This document shows positions 24,035 through 32,904 of a stretch of 64,000 nt of DNA, piece by piece; positions within the stretch are counted from its first letter, which is position 1; each line of letters opens with the position of its first letter. Under the pieces are notes generated by a model, which saw nothing but the letters and a program-made list of their open reading frames with translations, did not search any database and was not told the origin of the DNA. This DNA is from Lachnospiraceae bacterium (lineage in GTDB: Bacteria > Bacillota > Clostridia > Lachnospirales > Lachnospiraceae), in the NCBI GenBank assembly GCA_902363675.1, contig CABJAV010000001.1, positions 1 to 64,000 on the forward strand, in the 5' to 3' direction. Both the position numbers and the translations under genes were made by a program.

Positions 24035-26791
24035 ATGGGGAGATATGTAGTAGATATTGATAAATATGCGACGCTGGCAAGACAGACAGCAGCAGAGGGG
24101 TGTGTTCTTGTCAAAAATGAAAATCAGACACTCCCTCTGCGCAAGGGAGATAAGGTAGCAGTCTTCGGACGGATGGCTTTTCACTATTATAAAAGCGGTC
24201 TTGGCTCCGGTGGGCTGGTAAACACCAAATATGTGGTGGGCATTCTGGATGCATTGAGAAAGGAAAACGATATTTCGCTGGATGAAAATTTATTGCAGGT
24301 ATATGAGGACTGGATCAAGGATCATCCATATGATGCAGGGGTAGGATGGGGGCTTGTACCATGGTCACAGGAAGAGATGCCGTTGGATGATGCCGTGATT
24401 GAGGCGGCAGATGATGATATCGCGCTTGTCATCATTGGCAGAACTGCCGGAGAGGATCAGGACAATGTCAATGAAGCGGGCAGTTATCTCCTGACGGCTG
24501 CTGAGAGGGATATGATTGCAAAGGTAAGCAGAAAATTTAAGCGTACCGCAGTTATTCTCAATGTCGGAAATATTATTGATATGAAATGGGTAGAAGAATT
24601 GCAGCCATCTGCTGTTCTTTATGCATGGCAGGGAGGACAGGAAGGCGGAAACGGTGTGTGTGATGTGCTTACCGGTCGTGTGAATCCATGCGGAAGACTC
24701 ACGGATACGATTGCAGAATGTATTGAGGATTACCCGTGTACGGCAAATTTTGGAGATGCGAAACGCAATTACTACAAAGAAGATATCTATGTAGGATATC
24801 GTTATTTTGAGACGTTTGCAAAGAACAAAGTCATCTATCCGTTCGGATACGGACTTTCTTATACGACATTTTCCATGGAGTCTGCATTTGCTGAGCAGAA
24901 AGATTCCATAGAAGTAAAAACAACTGTCAGGAATACCGGAAATCTGGCTGGAAAAGAGGTTGTTCAGGTGTATATCGAAGCACCGCAGGTGGCTTTGGAC
25001 AAGCCGGCAAGAGTACTGGCCGGATTTGCAAAGACAAAGGAACTGGCATCGGGGGAGACGCAGACGGTTACGATTACGATTCCAAAATCAGTGTATGCTT
25101 CATATGATGATACCGGAGCAACCGGGCATAAGGATTGTTTTTTGTTAGAGGCTGGCATGTATGGAATTTATGTGGGTGCAGATGTCCGCAGCGCAGAGCG
25201 CGTGGCAGAATATGAGCAGGATTTTCTGATCATTGAGGATTTGGAAGAGGTGTGTGCGCCGGCGGAATCTTACGAACGTATGACACGGGCAAAAGACGGA
25301 AGTCTTACCTATACACAGGTACCGAAGCGCACATTTGGCCCGTATGACCGCATAGAAGAGATTCCAGCAATCGCATATACCGGGGACAGGGGATATAAAC
25401 TTGCAGATGTTTATAATCAGAAGATTACGATGGATGAATTTATTGCACAGTTGTCGGACGAAGATCTTATGATACTTTTCCGGGGTGAGGGAATGTGCAG
25501 CCCTAAGGTTACGCCGGGAACCGGTTCGGCATTTGGAGGACTGACAGAGTCACTTCGCGCATTTGGTATTCCGGCAGCATGTACGACGGATGGACCTTCA
25601 GGGCTCCGGCTTGATTGTGGAACGAAAGCTTTTTCACTTCCAAACGGCACAGCACTTGGATGTACCTTCAATCTGGAACTGGTAGAAAAGTTATATGAGA
25701 TGACGGGACTTGAACTGCGAAAGAATCGTGTGGATGCGCTGCTGGGACCTGGATTAAACATTCACAGAAGCCCGTTGAACGGAAGAAACTTCGAGTATAT
25801 TTCTGAGGATCCGCTGCTTACCGGAAAGATGGGAGCAGCTCAGATCATTGGACTTGGTATTGCAGGTTCGACCGGAACCATCAAACATTTTTCTACCAAC
25901 AACCAGGAGGCACATCGACATGAGGTTGAGGCAGTAGTCTCTGTGCGTGCTCTGCGGGAAATTTATTTCAGAGGTTATGAGATTTCCGTCAAAGAGGGGC
26001 AGGCACGCTCGGTGATGACTACATATGGACCGATGAATGGTCTGTGGACATCCGGAAACTATGACTTAAATACGATCGTGCTTCGGAAAGACTGGGGTTT
26101 TGAAGGCATTGTCATGAGTGACTGGTGGGCAAAAGCCAACACCGAAGGTGAGCCATCGGATATGAAGAACCATGCGGCGATGGTAATGGCACAGAATGAT
26201 CTGTTCATGGTTACTTCCGATGCGTCTGACCAGACACAGGATAATCTGGTGGAAGCTTTGGCGGATGGACGCATCACCCGAGGACAGTTGCAGAGAAACG
26301 CCAGAAATATTCTTGGATTTATTTTAAAATCCCCGGCCATGCTCTATGAGATGGACATGATCTCCGAGGAAGAGTTAGAAGACCGCAAGGGTGATACCGA
26401 GGAAGATGCGGCAATCGATGACATCATTTATTACGAGTCGGATGAGAAAGGTGATGTTTATATTCCGGGAAAAGACTGGGATACACAGATGGGGGCTACA
26501 ATCGTATTCGGAATCAATGTTGAGAGTGCGGAGTATGACATTGAGATTACAGCCCGTTCGCCATTGGGAGAACTGTCACAGCTGCCGATCACATTGTATT
26601 GTGATAACGTATTCAAAGAGATGATTTCTTTCCGTGGATCACAGGGCGAATGGTTTACGGACAAGAGAGAGTTTGGAACGTTATTGGGGCCTTCTTGTCA
26701 CTATATTAAAATTTATTTTGGAGCAACAGGACTTGAAATTGATAATATTACATTGCGTTATCGCAAAAGAGTTCCTGGATTTGATGACTAA
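24035..26791 (+). CDS. GH3 beta-glucosidase with reversed domain order
   Basis: In this 918-residue cytosolic enzyme the C-type alpha/beta sandwich domain comes first (about residues 13-280, with GRTAGEDQDNVNEAGSYLLT and WQGGQEGG). A fibronectin-III-like domain follows (about 285-400). The TIM-barrel domain comes last (about 465-780), with GPGLNIHRSPLNGRNFEYIS, KHFSTNNQEAHRH and the catalytic Asp at residue 696 in GIVMSDWW. This reversed order is known from Butyrivibrio and Ruminococcus enzymes. There is no signal peptide, so it would hydrolyse imported beta-glucosides. The start follows AAGGAGGAAT. Confidence 0.93.
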   Translation: MGRYVVDIDKYATLARQTAAEGCVLVKNENQTLPLRKGDKVAVFGRMAFHYYKSGLGSGGLVNTKYVVGILDALRKENDISLDENLLQVYEDWIKDHPYDAGVGWGLVPWSQEEMPLDDAVIEAADDDIALVIIGRTAGEDQDNVNEAGSYLLTAAERDMIAKVSRKFKRTAVILNVGNIIDMKWVEELQPSAVLYAWQGGQEGGNGVCDVLTGRVNPCGRLTDTIAECIEDYPCTANFGDAKRNYYKEDIYVGYRYFETFAKNKVIYPFGYGLSYTTFSMESAFAEQKDSIEVKTTVRNTGNLAGKEVVQVYIEAPQVALDKPARVLAGFAKTKELASGETQTVTITIPKSVYASYDDTGATGHKDCFLLEAGMYGIYVGADVRSAERVAEYEQDFLIIEDLEEVCAPAESYERMTRAKDGSLTYTQVPKRTFGPYDRIEEIPAIAYTGDRGYKLADVYNQKITMDEFIAQLSDEDLMILFRGEGMCSPKVTPGTGSAFGGLTESLRAFGIPAACTTDGPSGLRLDCGTKAFSLPNGTALGCTFNLELVEKLYEMTGLELRKNRVDALLGPGLNIHRSPLNGRNFEYISEDPLLTGKMGAAQIIGLGIAGSTGTIKHFSTNNQEAHRHEVEAVVSVRALREIYFRGYEISVKEGQARSVMTTYGPMNGLWTSGNYDLNTIVLRKDWGFEGIVMSDWWAKANTEGEPSDMKNHAAMVMAQNDLFMVTSDASDQTQDNLVEALADGRITRGQLQRNARNILGFILKSPAMLYEMDMISEEELEDRKGDTEEDAAIDDIIYYESDEKGDVYIPGKDWDTQMGATIVFGINVESAEYDIEITARSPLGELSQLPITLYCDNVFKEMISFRGSQGEWFTDKREFGTLLGPSCHYIKIYFGATGLEIDNITLRYRKRVPGFDD

Positions 26792-26794
26792 ATT

Positions 26795-28987
26795 ATGAAA
26801 GTATTAAAAGTAAAAAAAGGTGGCCTGATCGCCAAAAGACAGGAAAAGGTAATGGAATGGTATCTCATTCAGGAGGGAAGTGTCGAGTGTCGGTTTTCTT
26901 TTGTGAAAATCGTCATGAAGCGTAATTCCATTATCGGAATTTTAGACACTGGATGGTTCGGTTGTGATTATGTGGCACGGGAAGATACCACGGTAATCAC
27001 GATTCCATGCAAAAATGCGCAGGATTTATCCAATATACTTGCAAAAAATGAAAATTTCCGTCCGGTATTTTTGCGGACTGCGATAGAACAGCGACAGCAG
27101 GCATTGTGCCTGTATGTAGATCTGTACCGCAAAGTCCGGCTTTTGCATGCAAAAGCAGAGGAATTTTATAATGATTATAAGAACCGGTGCAGCCAGCTGC
27201 TTGTGGATGAACAGCCATTTGCCAGGATGGAATGCTTTGAGGCACTGAATTTACAGCATCGTGCGGAAGAATGGGAAGTTCGAAACAGTGACAGTCTGGT
27301 AAAAAATTATCTCAGGGAATATATGCAATTGATGATCAAAGATGATAATCTGTGTGTGGGTGCAATCATGGAAGCATCCGCACAGATGCACCGTGTCACG
27401 CTTGGCATTGGTGAGATGGTGAATTACATGCTTCGCAATAAGGACATTTTGTTCGCTGAGACAAAAGATGATCTTTTTCATTTGTACTACGATTTGACGG
27501 TTGCCCGTTCCCGCAAGGGAAACGATGTCACATGGGAAAAAGAGCAGATGCTTGCAATTGTAGAAGTGATGCAGATGCTTGGAATTTACGGAGACTGTAT
27601 GGAAGAGGCACAGCAAAGATGTGCCGGCAGCAATTTTGAAGGATTGTCCGTAGACAGAGTTTATGTGGCAAAAGAAGATTGTGTTGCGCGTATTATGGAA
27701 TATGCAGGTTATGCAAATGAAGACATTCATGCATTCCGAACGGCATTAAAGGAACAGAATACAAGAGAAGTCAGCCGGAAGTTCTATGAAATTTATCTGC
27801 GGACTTTTTTGCGTTCGACGGAGAATCTGATCAAACCATCACCGATTATTCAGATGTTTTTGAATTTTGGATTTATGGATGCAGAATGTCTCGGAGAGGA
27901 TCTTACGAATGCTTTGTATAATCTTGTAGATTCAATCGGACTGTTTCAGTCACAGCATGTATATACCATGTACGACTGGCTGCTTCACATTTACAATGGA
28001 GACTGTGTGCCTTCCATTAATGAGATGAACATGGATTATGCAGGGGCCTTGCAGCAGCAGTTGAAGCAGGGAAATATCACAGAAGAACAGATGAAAGCCG
28101 CAAAAAGTGATGGAAGACAGAAAGTCGCCTATGAAATCCAGAATATGTTCCGTACCGCTGACCGCGTGACCAGTGGGCGACTGCACGACTTCTGTCCGGT
28201 ACTTCAGCAGAGTGACTTTGTGGGAAATATAGAAAAGATGGCGGTCACAGTCGAAAAAATTGAGGCGGCGATCAACAGTGTCCGATGCCTGGATTATTCC
28301 GCTTTTTACCGTGAAGTCATGTTTACGGATCCGGAGCATGGAATCAAGCAGGAGTGGATTATGAAGGAAGTACTGCCGGATATTATCCTGATGCCGAATG
28401 TAGGTTCCCGGGCACTTATGTGGCAGGAGACGGCTGGGGTCAAAAACGATACGCCGGCACGTTTCCTTTTCCCGATGTTCACCAGTATGGATATGGAAGA
28501 CCTTATGCGGGAAACAATTGCACGTTACCGTTGGGAAATCTGCCGGAAGATACAGGGCGTCTACTGGAATGATCTTCGTGAGCCGTCTTTGACTTCGGAA
28601 TATTGTGATTACATGCAGTTTTATCGCAAGAACAGTGAATTGTCTGCAGAGGCTAAGGATAAGATAAAAACAGATCTGGCCCGCTGTCGTAACAGCCAGA
28701 AGGAAGTGTTTGTCAAAGATTATGACAACTGGATGAAATATGAGTCGCAGGGAAGTTTCCGGCTGAACAAAGTGTCGCGGAGTATTCTGATGAAATACTG
28801 TCCATTTGCAAAGGAAGTGCGCAGCGCCCTGATGGCGAATCCACAGTATCAGAAAGGTTTTATGAAGTTTGAAGTGGACAACGAGCGAAAGCGCAAGAAA
28901 CTACGGGCAATGTACGACAAATATGAGGCGTCCGGTGCACAGCTGACACCGGAACTGCTCGAAAACATGAAATATTATGAGATGTAA
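26795..28987 (+). CDS. Large protein of unknown function with cNMP-binding-like N-terminus
   Basis: This 730-residue soluble protein starts three bases after the GH3 stop without a strong ribosome site, suggesting coupling. Residues 1-80 look like a cyclic-nucleotide-binding beta-barrel (WYLIQEGSVECRF, IIGILDTGWFGCDYVAREDT). The classical phosphate-binding cassette Arg-Ala is not evident. The remaining 650 residues are helical and rich in Met, Glu, Asp and aromatic residues, with no enzyme motif, signal peptide or membrane helix that I can see. I cannot assign a function. Confidence 0.8.
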   Translation: MKVLKVKKGGLIAKRQEKVMEWYLIQEGSVECRFSFVKIVMKRNSIIGILDTGWFGCDYVAREDTTVITIPCKNAQDLSNILAKNENFRPVFLRTAIEQRQQALCLYVDLYRKVRLLHAKAEEFYNDYKNRCSQLLVDEQPFARMECFEALNLQHRAEEWEVRNSDSLVKNYLREYMQLMIKDDNLCVGAIMEASAQMHRVTLGIGEMVNYMLRNKDILFAETKDDLFHLYYDLTVARSRKGNDVTWEKEQMLAIVEVMQMLGIYGDCMEEAQQRCAGSNFEGLSVDRVYVAKEDCVARIMEYAGYANEDIHAFRTALKEQNTREVSRKFYEIYLRTFLRSTENLIKPSPIIQMFLNFGFMDAECLGEDLTNALYNLVDSIGLFQSQHVYTMYDWLLHIYNGDCVPSINEMNMDYAGALQQQLKQGNITEEQMKAAKSDGRQKVAYEIQNMFRTADRVTSGRLHDFCPVLQQSDFVGNIEKMAVTVEKIEAAINSVRCLDYSAFYREVMFTDPEHGIKQEWIMKEVLPDIILMPNVGSRALMWQETAGVKNDTPARFLFPMFTSMDMEDLMRETIARYRWEICRKIQGVYWNDLREPSLTSEYCDYMQFYRKNSELSAEAKDKIKTDLARCRNSQKEVFVKDYDNWMKYESQGSFRLNKVSRSILMKYCPFAKEVRSALMANPQYQKGFMKFEVDNERKRKKLRAMYDKYEASGAQLTPELLENMKYYEM

Positions 28988-29024
28988 AGTGTGTCAGCAA
29001 AAGTGTGTCAAGTAGGAGAAAAGC

Positions 29025-29723
29025 ATGGAATATATTGCACGTATTCACACCCCGTTTCCGGAAAAGTTTGGCATTCCCAGACAGAGCGGACTGGCTGCCA
29101 ATGCAAAAGGAACAATTGTTTTTGAACCGAAATTCCGCAATCCGGATGCGGTAAAGGGAATCGAAGAGTTTTCGCATCTGTGGCTTTTGTGGGAGTTTTC
29201 CAGGGCCAGGCAGGAAACTTTTCATGCTACGGTAGCACCACCGCGGCTCGGAGGCAAGGAACGGAAGGGCGTGTTTGCAACACGGTCCCCGTTTCGTCCG
29301 AATTCCATAGGCCTTTCCTGTGTGAAACTCGAAAAGGTACGGATCGATGAGAATGATGGCCCGCTTCTGGTGGTTTCCGGTGTGGATTTACTGGATGGAA
29401 CACCGATTTATGATATTAAACCGTATCTGCCTTATGCGGATGCACATCCGGATGCAAAGGGAGGATTTGCGGACAGTCATCAGTCTGACAGGGTAGAAGT
29501 AGATTTTCCATCGGAACTTCTTTCACGCATTCCAAAAGAATTGCAGGAAGCAGCAATCGAAGTGCTGGCGCAGGACCCGCGGGCAGCATACAACAAAAAG
29601 CCGGATTATATTTATGGAATGGCATTTGATACCTACGATATCCGCTTTGTATTTCAGAACGATCTTTTGACGGTAACGGATGTGACCCGGCGGGCGGAAG
29701 AGGGATGGAAACCGGTAAAATAG
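29025..29723 (+). CDS. trmO: tRNA t6A37 N6-methyltransferase (TrmO/TsaA family)
   Basis: This 232-residue protein has the family blocks ARIHTPFPEKFGIPRQ, EEFSHLWLLWEFS and KGVFATRSPFRPNSIGLSC. SGVDLLDGTPIYDIKPYLPY is the core of the beta-barrel domain. It methylates the threonylcarbamoyl-adenosine at position 37 of tRNA-Thr using S-adenosylmethionine. A C-terminal extension binds tRNA (ELQEAAIEVLAQDPR, YGMAFDTYDIRF). It starts 37 bases after the unknown protein, with AAGTAGGAG upstream. Confidence 0.93.
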   Translation: MEYIARIHTPFPEKFGIPRQSGLAANAKGTIVFEPKFRNPDAVKGIEEFSHLWLLWEFSRARQETFHATVAPPRLGGKERKGVFATRSPFRPNSIGLSCVKLEKVRIDENDGPLLVVSGVDLLDGTPIYDIKPYLPYADAHPDAKGGFADSHQSDRVEVDFPSELLSRIPKELQEAAIEVLAQDPRAAYNKKPDYIYGMAFDTYDIRFVFQNDLLTVTDVTRRAEEGWKPVK

Positions 29724-29759
29724 ACGCACAGTTCATGGACAAATATGACAGTCTGTAGC

Positions 29760-29788
29760 TTGCGATTGCTGACAGAAAGTTCTATAAT
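29760..29788 (+). promoter_or_regulatory. Sigma-A promoter of apt
   Basis: TTGCGA at 29760-29765 and TATAAT at 29783-29788 with a 17-base spacer. Confidence 0.8.
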
Positions 29789-29829
29789 GAGGCTTAGATA
29801 CAATAAATTTCTTGATTGAGAGGGACATT

Positions 29830-30354
29830 ATGAAAGAATTAAAAGAGTACATTCGAAATATTCCGGATTTCCCGGAGAAGGGAATTATATTCCGTGATGT
29901 GACAAGTATCCTGCAGGATGCAGATGGACTCAAGCTTGCAATTGATGAGCTTGCAAAGAAATTAGAGGGCGTAGATTTTGACGTAATCGCAGGTGCAGAA
30001 TCCCGTGGATTCCTTTTTGGTATGCCACTTTCTTATCTGCTTCATAAACCATTTGTTCCAATTCGCAAGAAAGGAAAGCTTCCATGTGAAACCGTTTCAA
30101 AGACCTATGATTTAGAGTACGGCACAGCAACGATCGAGATTCACAAGGATGCAATCAAAAAGGGTGACAAAGTGGTTCTTTTAGATGATCTGATTGCAAC
30201 CGGTGGAACAATGAAAGCGGCTGCAGAGCTGGTCGAAGAGCTTGGCGGCGAAGTCGTGGAAGCACTGTTTTTGATCGAGCTGAGTGATCTTAACGGACGT
30301 GAAGTCCTTTCCGATTACAAAGTGGATTCGGTTGTACAGTTTGAAGGCGCATAA
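29830..30354 (+). CDS. apt: Adenine phosphoribosyltransferase
   Basis: This 174-residue purine-salvage enzyme joins adenine and PRPP to give AMP. It has IPDFPEKGIIFRDVTSIL, AGAESRGFLFG and the PRPP loop VVLLDDLIATGGTMKAA. I start it at ATG 29830 because GAGAGGGACATT precedes it; the longer frame from 29812 lacks a site. The final codons carry the -35 element of the spoVAD promoter. Confidence 0.96.
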   Translation: MKELKEYIRNIPDFPEKGIIFRDVTSILQDADGLKLAIDELAKKLEGVDFDVIAGAESRGFLFGMPLSYLLHKPFVPIRKKGKLPCETVSKTYDLEYGTATIEIHKDAIKKGDKVVLLDDLIATGGTMKAAAELVEELGGEVVEALFLIELSDLNGREVLSDYKVDSVVQFEGA

Positions 30355-30377
30355 ATAATCTGGTTTGCGACATACTA
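30349..30377 (+). promoter_or_regulatory. Candidate forespore (sigma-G-type) promoter of spoVAD-AE
   Basis: GCATA at 30349-30353, overlapping the apt stop, and CATACTA at 30371-30377 are separated by 17 bases. The architecture matches the element upstream of spoVAA. Confidence 0.7.
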
Positions 30378-30435
30378 TCTCCAAATTGAAAGTTGGCAGA
30401 ACGTTAAGTTCTGACAGGCAGAAAGGAGAGATTGT

Positions 30436-31479
30436 ATGAACCAGCAAATTGGAAAAGGGAGTCTCTGTTTTTCAGAGGCTCCTTTTATTATTGGTACAGC
30501 ATCGGTGGTTGGTACAAAAGAGGGCGAAGGGCCGTTGGCAGAAGAATTTGACTGCATCGGTTCGGATGACAAGTTTGGACAGGATACCTGGGAGGCGGCA
30601 GAGAGCAGTCTGCAGCAGGAGGCATTGACACTCGCTTTGGGCAAGGCAGACAAAAAGCCGGAGGACATGCGTTATCTGTTTGCGGGAGATCTTCTTGGAC
30701 AGCTGATAGCATCTTCCTTTGGATTAAAGACTTTTGAGATTCCTCTGTTTGGTTTGTATGGTGCATGTTCGACCTGCGGAGAAGCACTTGCATTGTCATC
30801 CATGACAGTTGCAGCGGGATATGCGGATCATGTGGCAGCGGTCACCTCCAGTCATTTTGCAAGTGCGGAAAAACAGTTTCGTTTTCCACTTGAATATGCA
30901 AACCAGCGTCCGGTTTCTGCAACATGGACGGTCACGGGAGCGGGAGCCTTTATACTGGCATCTGCAAAAAAGCAGAAAGATGAAAAAACAGAAAATGCAC
31001 TTGCAAAAATCGCGGGTGTCACGACCGGAAAAATCGTTGACTATGGTATCAAAGATTCTATGAATATGGGAGCCGTCATGGCCCCGGCAGCAGCAGAACT
31101 CATCGCACAGAATCTGATCGATTTTGACCGGCAGCCCGAAGATTATGATGCAATTGTTACCGGAGATCTGGGAGAAGTCGGGCATGAGATACTCATAGAT
31201 CTGCTTAATAAAAAAGGGTATGACATCAGCAAAGTGCATCAGGACTGTGGAATGCTGATCTATGATAACAAAAAACAGGGAACCGGATCCGGTGGCTCCG
31301 GGTGCGGCTGTGCGGCATCGACGCTGAGCGCGCATTTTCTTCCGAGACTGCAGGACGGAACCATGAAAAGAATACTGTTTGTGCCGACAGGTGCCCTTCT
31401 GTCTACCGTAAGTTTCAATGAAGGGCAGAGCATACCGGGCATCGCACACGGCGTGGTACTTGAATCAGGAGGAAAATAA
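30436..31479 (+). CDS. spoVAD: Stage V sporulation protein AD
   Basis: This 347-residue thiolase-fold protein binds dipicolinic acid on the channel. It shows KDxF-type substrate-handling motifs of the family, FGLYGACSTCGEALALSSMT, and SGGSGCGCAASTLSAHFLP. It has no membrane helix and acts at the inner forespore membrane with SpoVAC and SpoVAE. The start follows AGAAAGGAGAG. One base separates its stop from spoVAE. Confidence 0.95.
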   Translation: MNQQIGKGSLCFSEAPFIIGTASVVGTKEGEGPLAEEFDCIGSDDKFGQDTWEAAESSLQQEALTLALGKADKKPEDMRYLFAGDLLGQLIASSFGLKTFEIPLFGLYGACSTCGEALALSSMTVAAGYADHVAAVTSSHFASAEKQFRFPLEYANQRPVSATWTVTGAGAFILASAKKQKDEKTENALAKIAGVTTGKIVDYGIKDSMNMGAVMAPAAAELIAQNLIDFDRQPEDYDAIVTGDLGEVGHEILIDLLNKKGYDISKVHQDCGMLIYDNKKQGTGSGGSGCGCAASTLSAHFLPRLQDGTMKRILFVPTGALLSTVSFNEGQSIPGIAHGVVLESGGK

Positions 31480-31480
31480 G

Positions 31481-31840
31481 ATGGATTATGTAATTGCATT
31501 TGTTGTAGGTGGTGCCATATGCGCACTCTGCCAGATCCTTATGGAAAAAACGCAAATGATGCCGGGCCGTATCATGGTACTGCTTGTATGTCTTGGAGCG
31601 GTGCTTGGCGCAGTCGGTCTGTATGAACCATTTGCAAAATGGGCAAAAGCGGGAGCAAATGTGCCATTGCTTGGATTTGGAAACAATCTCTGGAAAGGTG
31701 TCAAGGAAATGGTGGACAAGGAAGGATTCTTAGGAATATTCCTTGGAGGCTTTAAGAACTGTGCAGCGGGCCTTTCGGCAGCGCTTGTTTTTTCCTATAT
31801 TGCATCGCTGATCACTCAGCCAAAAATGAAGAAACATTAG
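31481..31840 (+). CDS. spoVAE: Stage V sporulation protein AE
   Basis: This 119-residue membrane protein has FVVGGAICALCQILMEKTQM, AGANVPLLGFGNNLWKGV and a last hydrophobic segment AALVFSYIASLI, all typical of SpoVAE. With SpoVAC it forms the membrane part of the dipicolinate channel. GGAGGAAAATAAG immediately upstream sets the start at 31481. Confidence 0.95.
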   Translation: MDYVIAFVVGGAICALCQILMEKTQMMPGRIMVLLVCLGAVLGAVGLYEPFAKWAKAGANVPLLGFGNNLWKGVKEMVDKEGFLGIFLGGFKNCAAGLSAALVFSYIASLITQPKMKKH

Positions 31841-31899
31841 ATCATGTTATGAAAACAGAAATGAATGTGGAAAAATCTTCAAGTAAATTGGGATATTGT

Positions 31900-31929
31900 G
31901 CATAAAAGGAAACGTTTGCGTTCATACTA
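31900..31929 (+). promoter_or_regulatory. Candidate forespore (sigma-G-type) promoter of Asn-rich lipoprotein
   Basis: GCATA at 31900-31904 and CATACTA at 31923-31929 have an 18-base spacer, matching the sigma-G consensus spacing exactly. A weaker vegetative-like TATAAT at 31938 is also present. Confidence 0.6.
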
Positions 31930-31962
31930 CCTTCGTAATATAATCAAAAGGAGATATGTAAA

Positions 31963-32403
31963 ATGAAAAAATGGAAACTATTTATGGTATGCTGTCTGTT
32001 AGTTGGAAGCATGGGATTGTTTGCAGCTTGTGGAACAAACGATAACAATACAAACGATACCCAGAACACAGTCATGGATACCAACGCAAATGACGCAAAC
32101 AACGGTACGGTTGACAATGGAACAAATAACGGAACTACCAATGGAAACAACACAACCAACAACGGAAACAATGTGAAGAATGATGTTGACAGTGTCGGAG
32201 ACGATATCAAAGATGTCGGAGATGGTGTGGTAGATGGTGTCAAGGATGCCGGTGATGCAGTGGTTGATGGTGTGGAAGATATGGTCGATGGCGATGATGC
32301 AGACAATACCAATGGAGACAACAATACCAAGAACAACACAACCAACAAAAACAATACAAAGAATAACACTAACAATACCACAAATAATACAACCAACCGT
32401 TAG
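31963..32403 (+). CDS. Asn/Thr/Asp-rich low-complexity lipoprotein, probably sporulation-linked
   Basis: This 146-residue protein has a signal peptide with a lipobox (LFAACG, Cys at about residue 23). An Asn/Thr-rich segment follows, then an acidic Val/Asp segment of imperfect repeats (DVGDGVVDGVKDAGDAVVDG), and a C-terminal tract of Asn, Thr and Lys only. It carries no known domain. Its position behind spoVAE and the forespore-type promoter suggest a spore-membrane or germination role. It is preceded by AAAAGGAGATATG. Confidence 0.7.
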   Translation: MKKWKLFMVCCLLVGSMGLFAACGTNDNNTNDTQNTVMDTNANDANNGTVDNGTNNGTTNGNNTTNNGNNVKNDVDSVGDDIKDVGDGVVDGVKDAGDAVVDGVEDMVDGDDADNTNGDNNTKNNTTNKNNTKNNTNNTTNNTTNR

Positions 32404-32418
32404 AAAGAACGATTACTT

Positions 32419-32904
32419 ATGAGAAAAGAAACTTATATTAAAATGACTCAGCCGTTTCGTGAAAATCCGAAACTGGCTAAGTCATTACATATGGCAAATA
32501 AAATACTGACAGGACTGGTTTTTATCGCCTATCCGTGTCTGTTGCTCTGGATGTTGTGGCACAAAGATCCCCGCCTGACGAATGCAATCATTTATCCGAT
32601 GAATGGATTTATCTGCGTGACAGTTGTACGGGCAATCTTAAATTTCCCAAGACCCTATGAGCGGTTTGAAATGCCGCCCGTAATTCCGAAAAACACAAAA
32701 GGACATTCCTGGCCAAGCAGGCATGTGTTTTCCGCAACGATCATTGCACTTACATTTTTCCCGGTCAATATGCCGCTGGGAATCGTATTGCTTGTATGTG
32801 CGGCAGGGATTGCGGTGATCCGTGTGATTTCCGGCGTGCACAGTATCAGTGATGTCGTGGCTGCTGCTGCCTGTGCATTGCTTTTTTCCGGGTACTTCTT
32901 TTAA
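32419..32904 (+). CDS. PAP2-family membrane phosphatase
   Basis: This 161-residue protein has four to five membrane segments. The three phosphatase motifs are present: the Arg-Pro motif in ILNFPRPYE, SWPSRHVFSA, and RVISGVHSISD with the catalytic His. It probably dephosphorylates a lipid phosphate such as undecaprenyl pyrophosphate or phosphatidic acid. Only 15 bases separate it from the lipoprotein gene, so the two may share the forespore promoter. Its last bases overlap the convergent AraC gene by four. Confidence 0.87.
   Translation: MRKETYIKMTQPFRENPKLAKSLHMANKILTGLVFIAYPCLLLWMLWHKDPRLTNAIIYPMNGFICVTVVRAILNFPRPYERFEMPPVIPKNTKGHSWPSRHVFSATIIALTFFPVNMPLGIVLLVCAAGIAVIRVISGVHSISDVVAAAACALLFSGYFF

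Noticed and set aside
24035..26791. Domain order of the GH3 enzyme as an assembly rearrangement
   Set aside because: The reading frame is continuous over 918 codons, and this reversed order is a known natural GH3 form.
30796..31449. 217-codon minus-strand frame inside spoVAD
   Set aside because: It is antisense to spoVAD, which is clearly the real gene.
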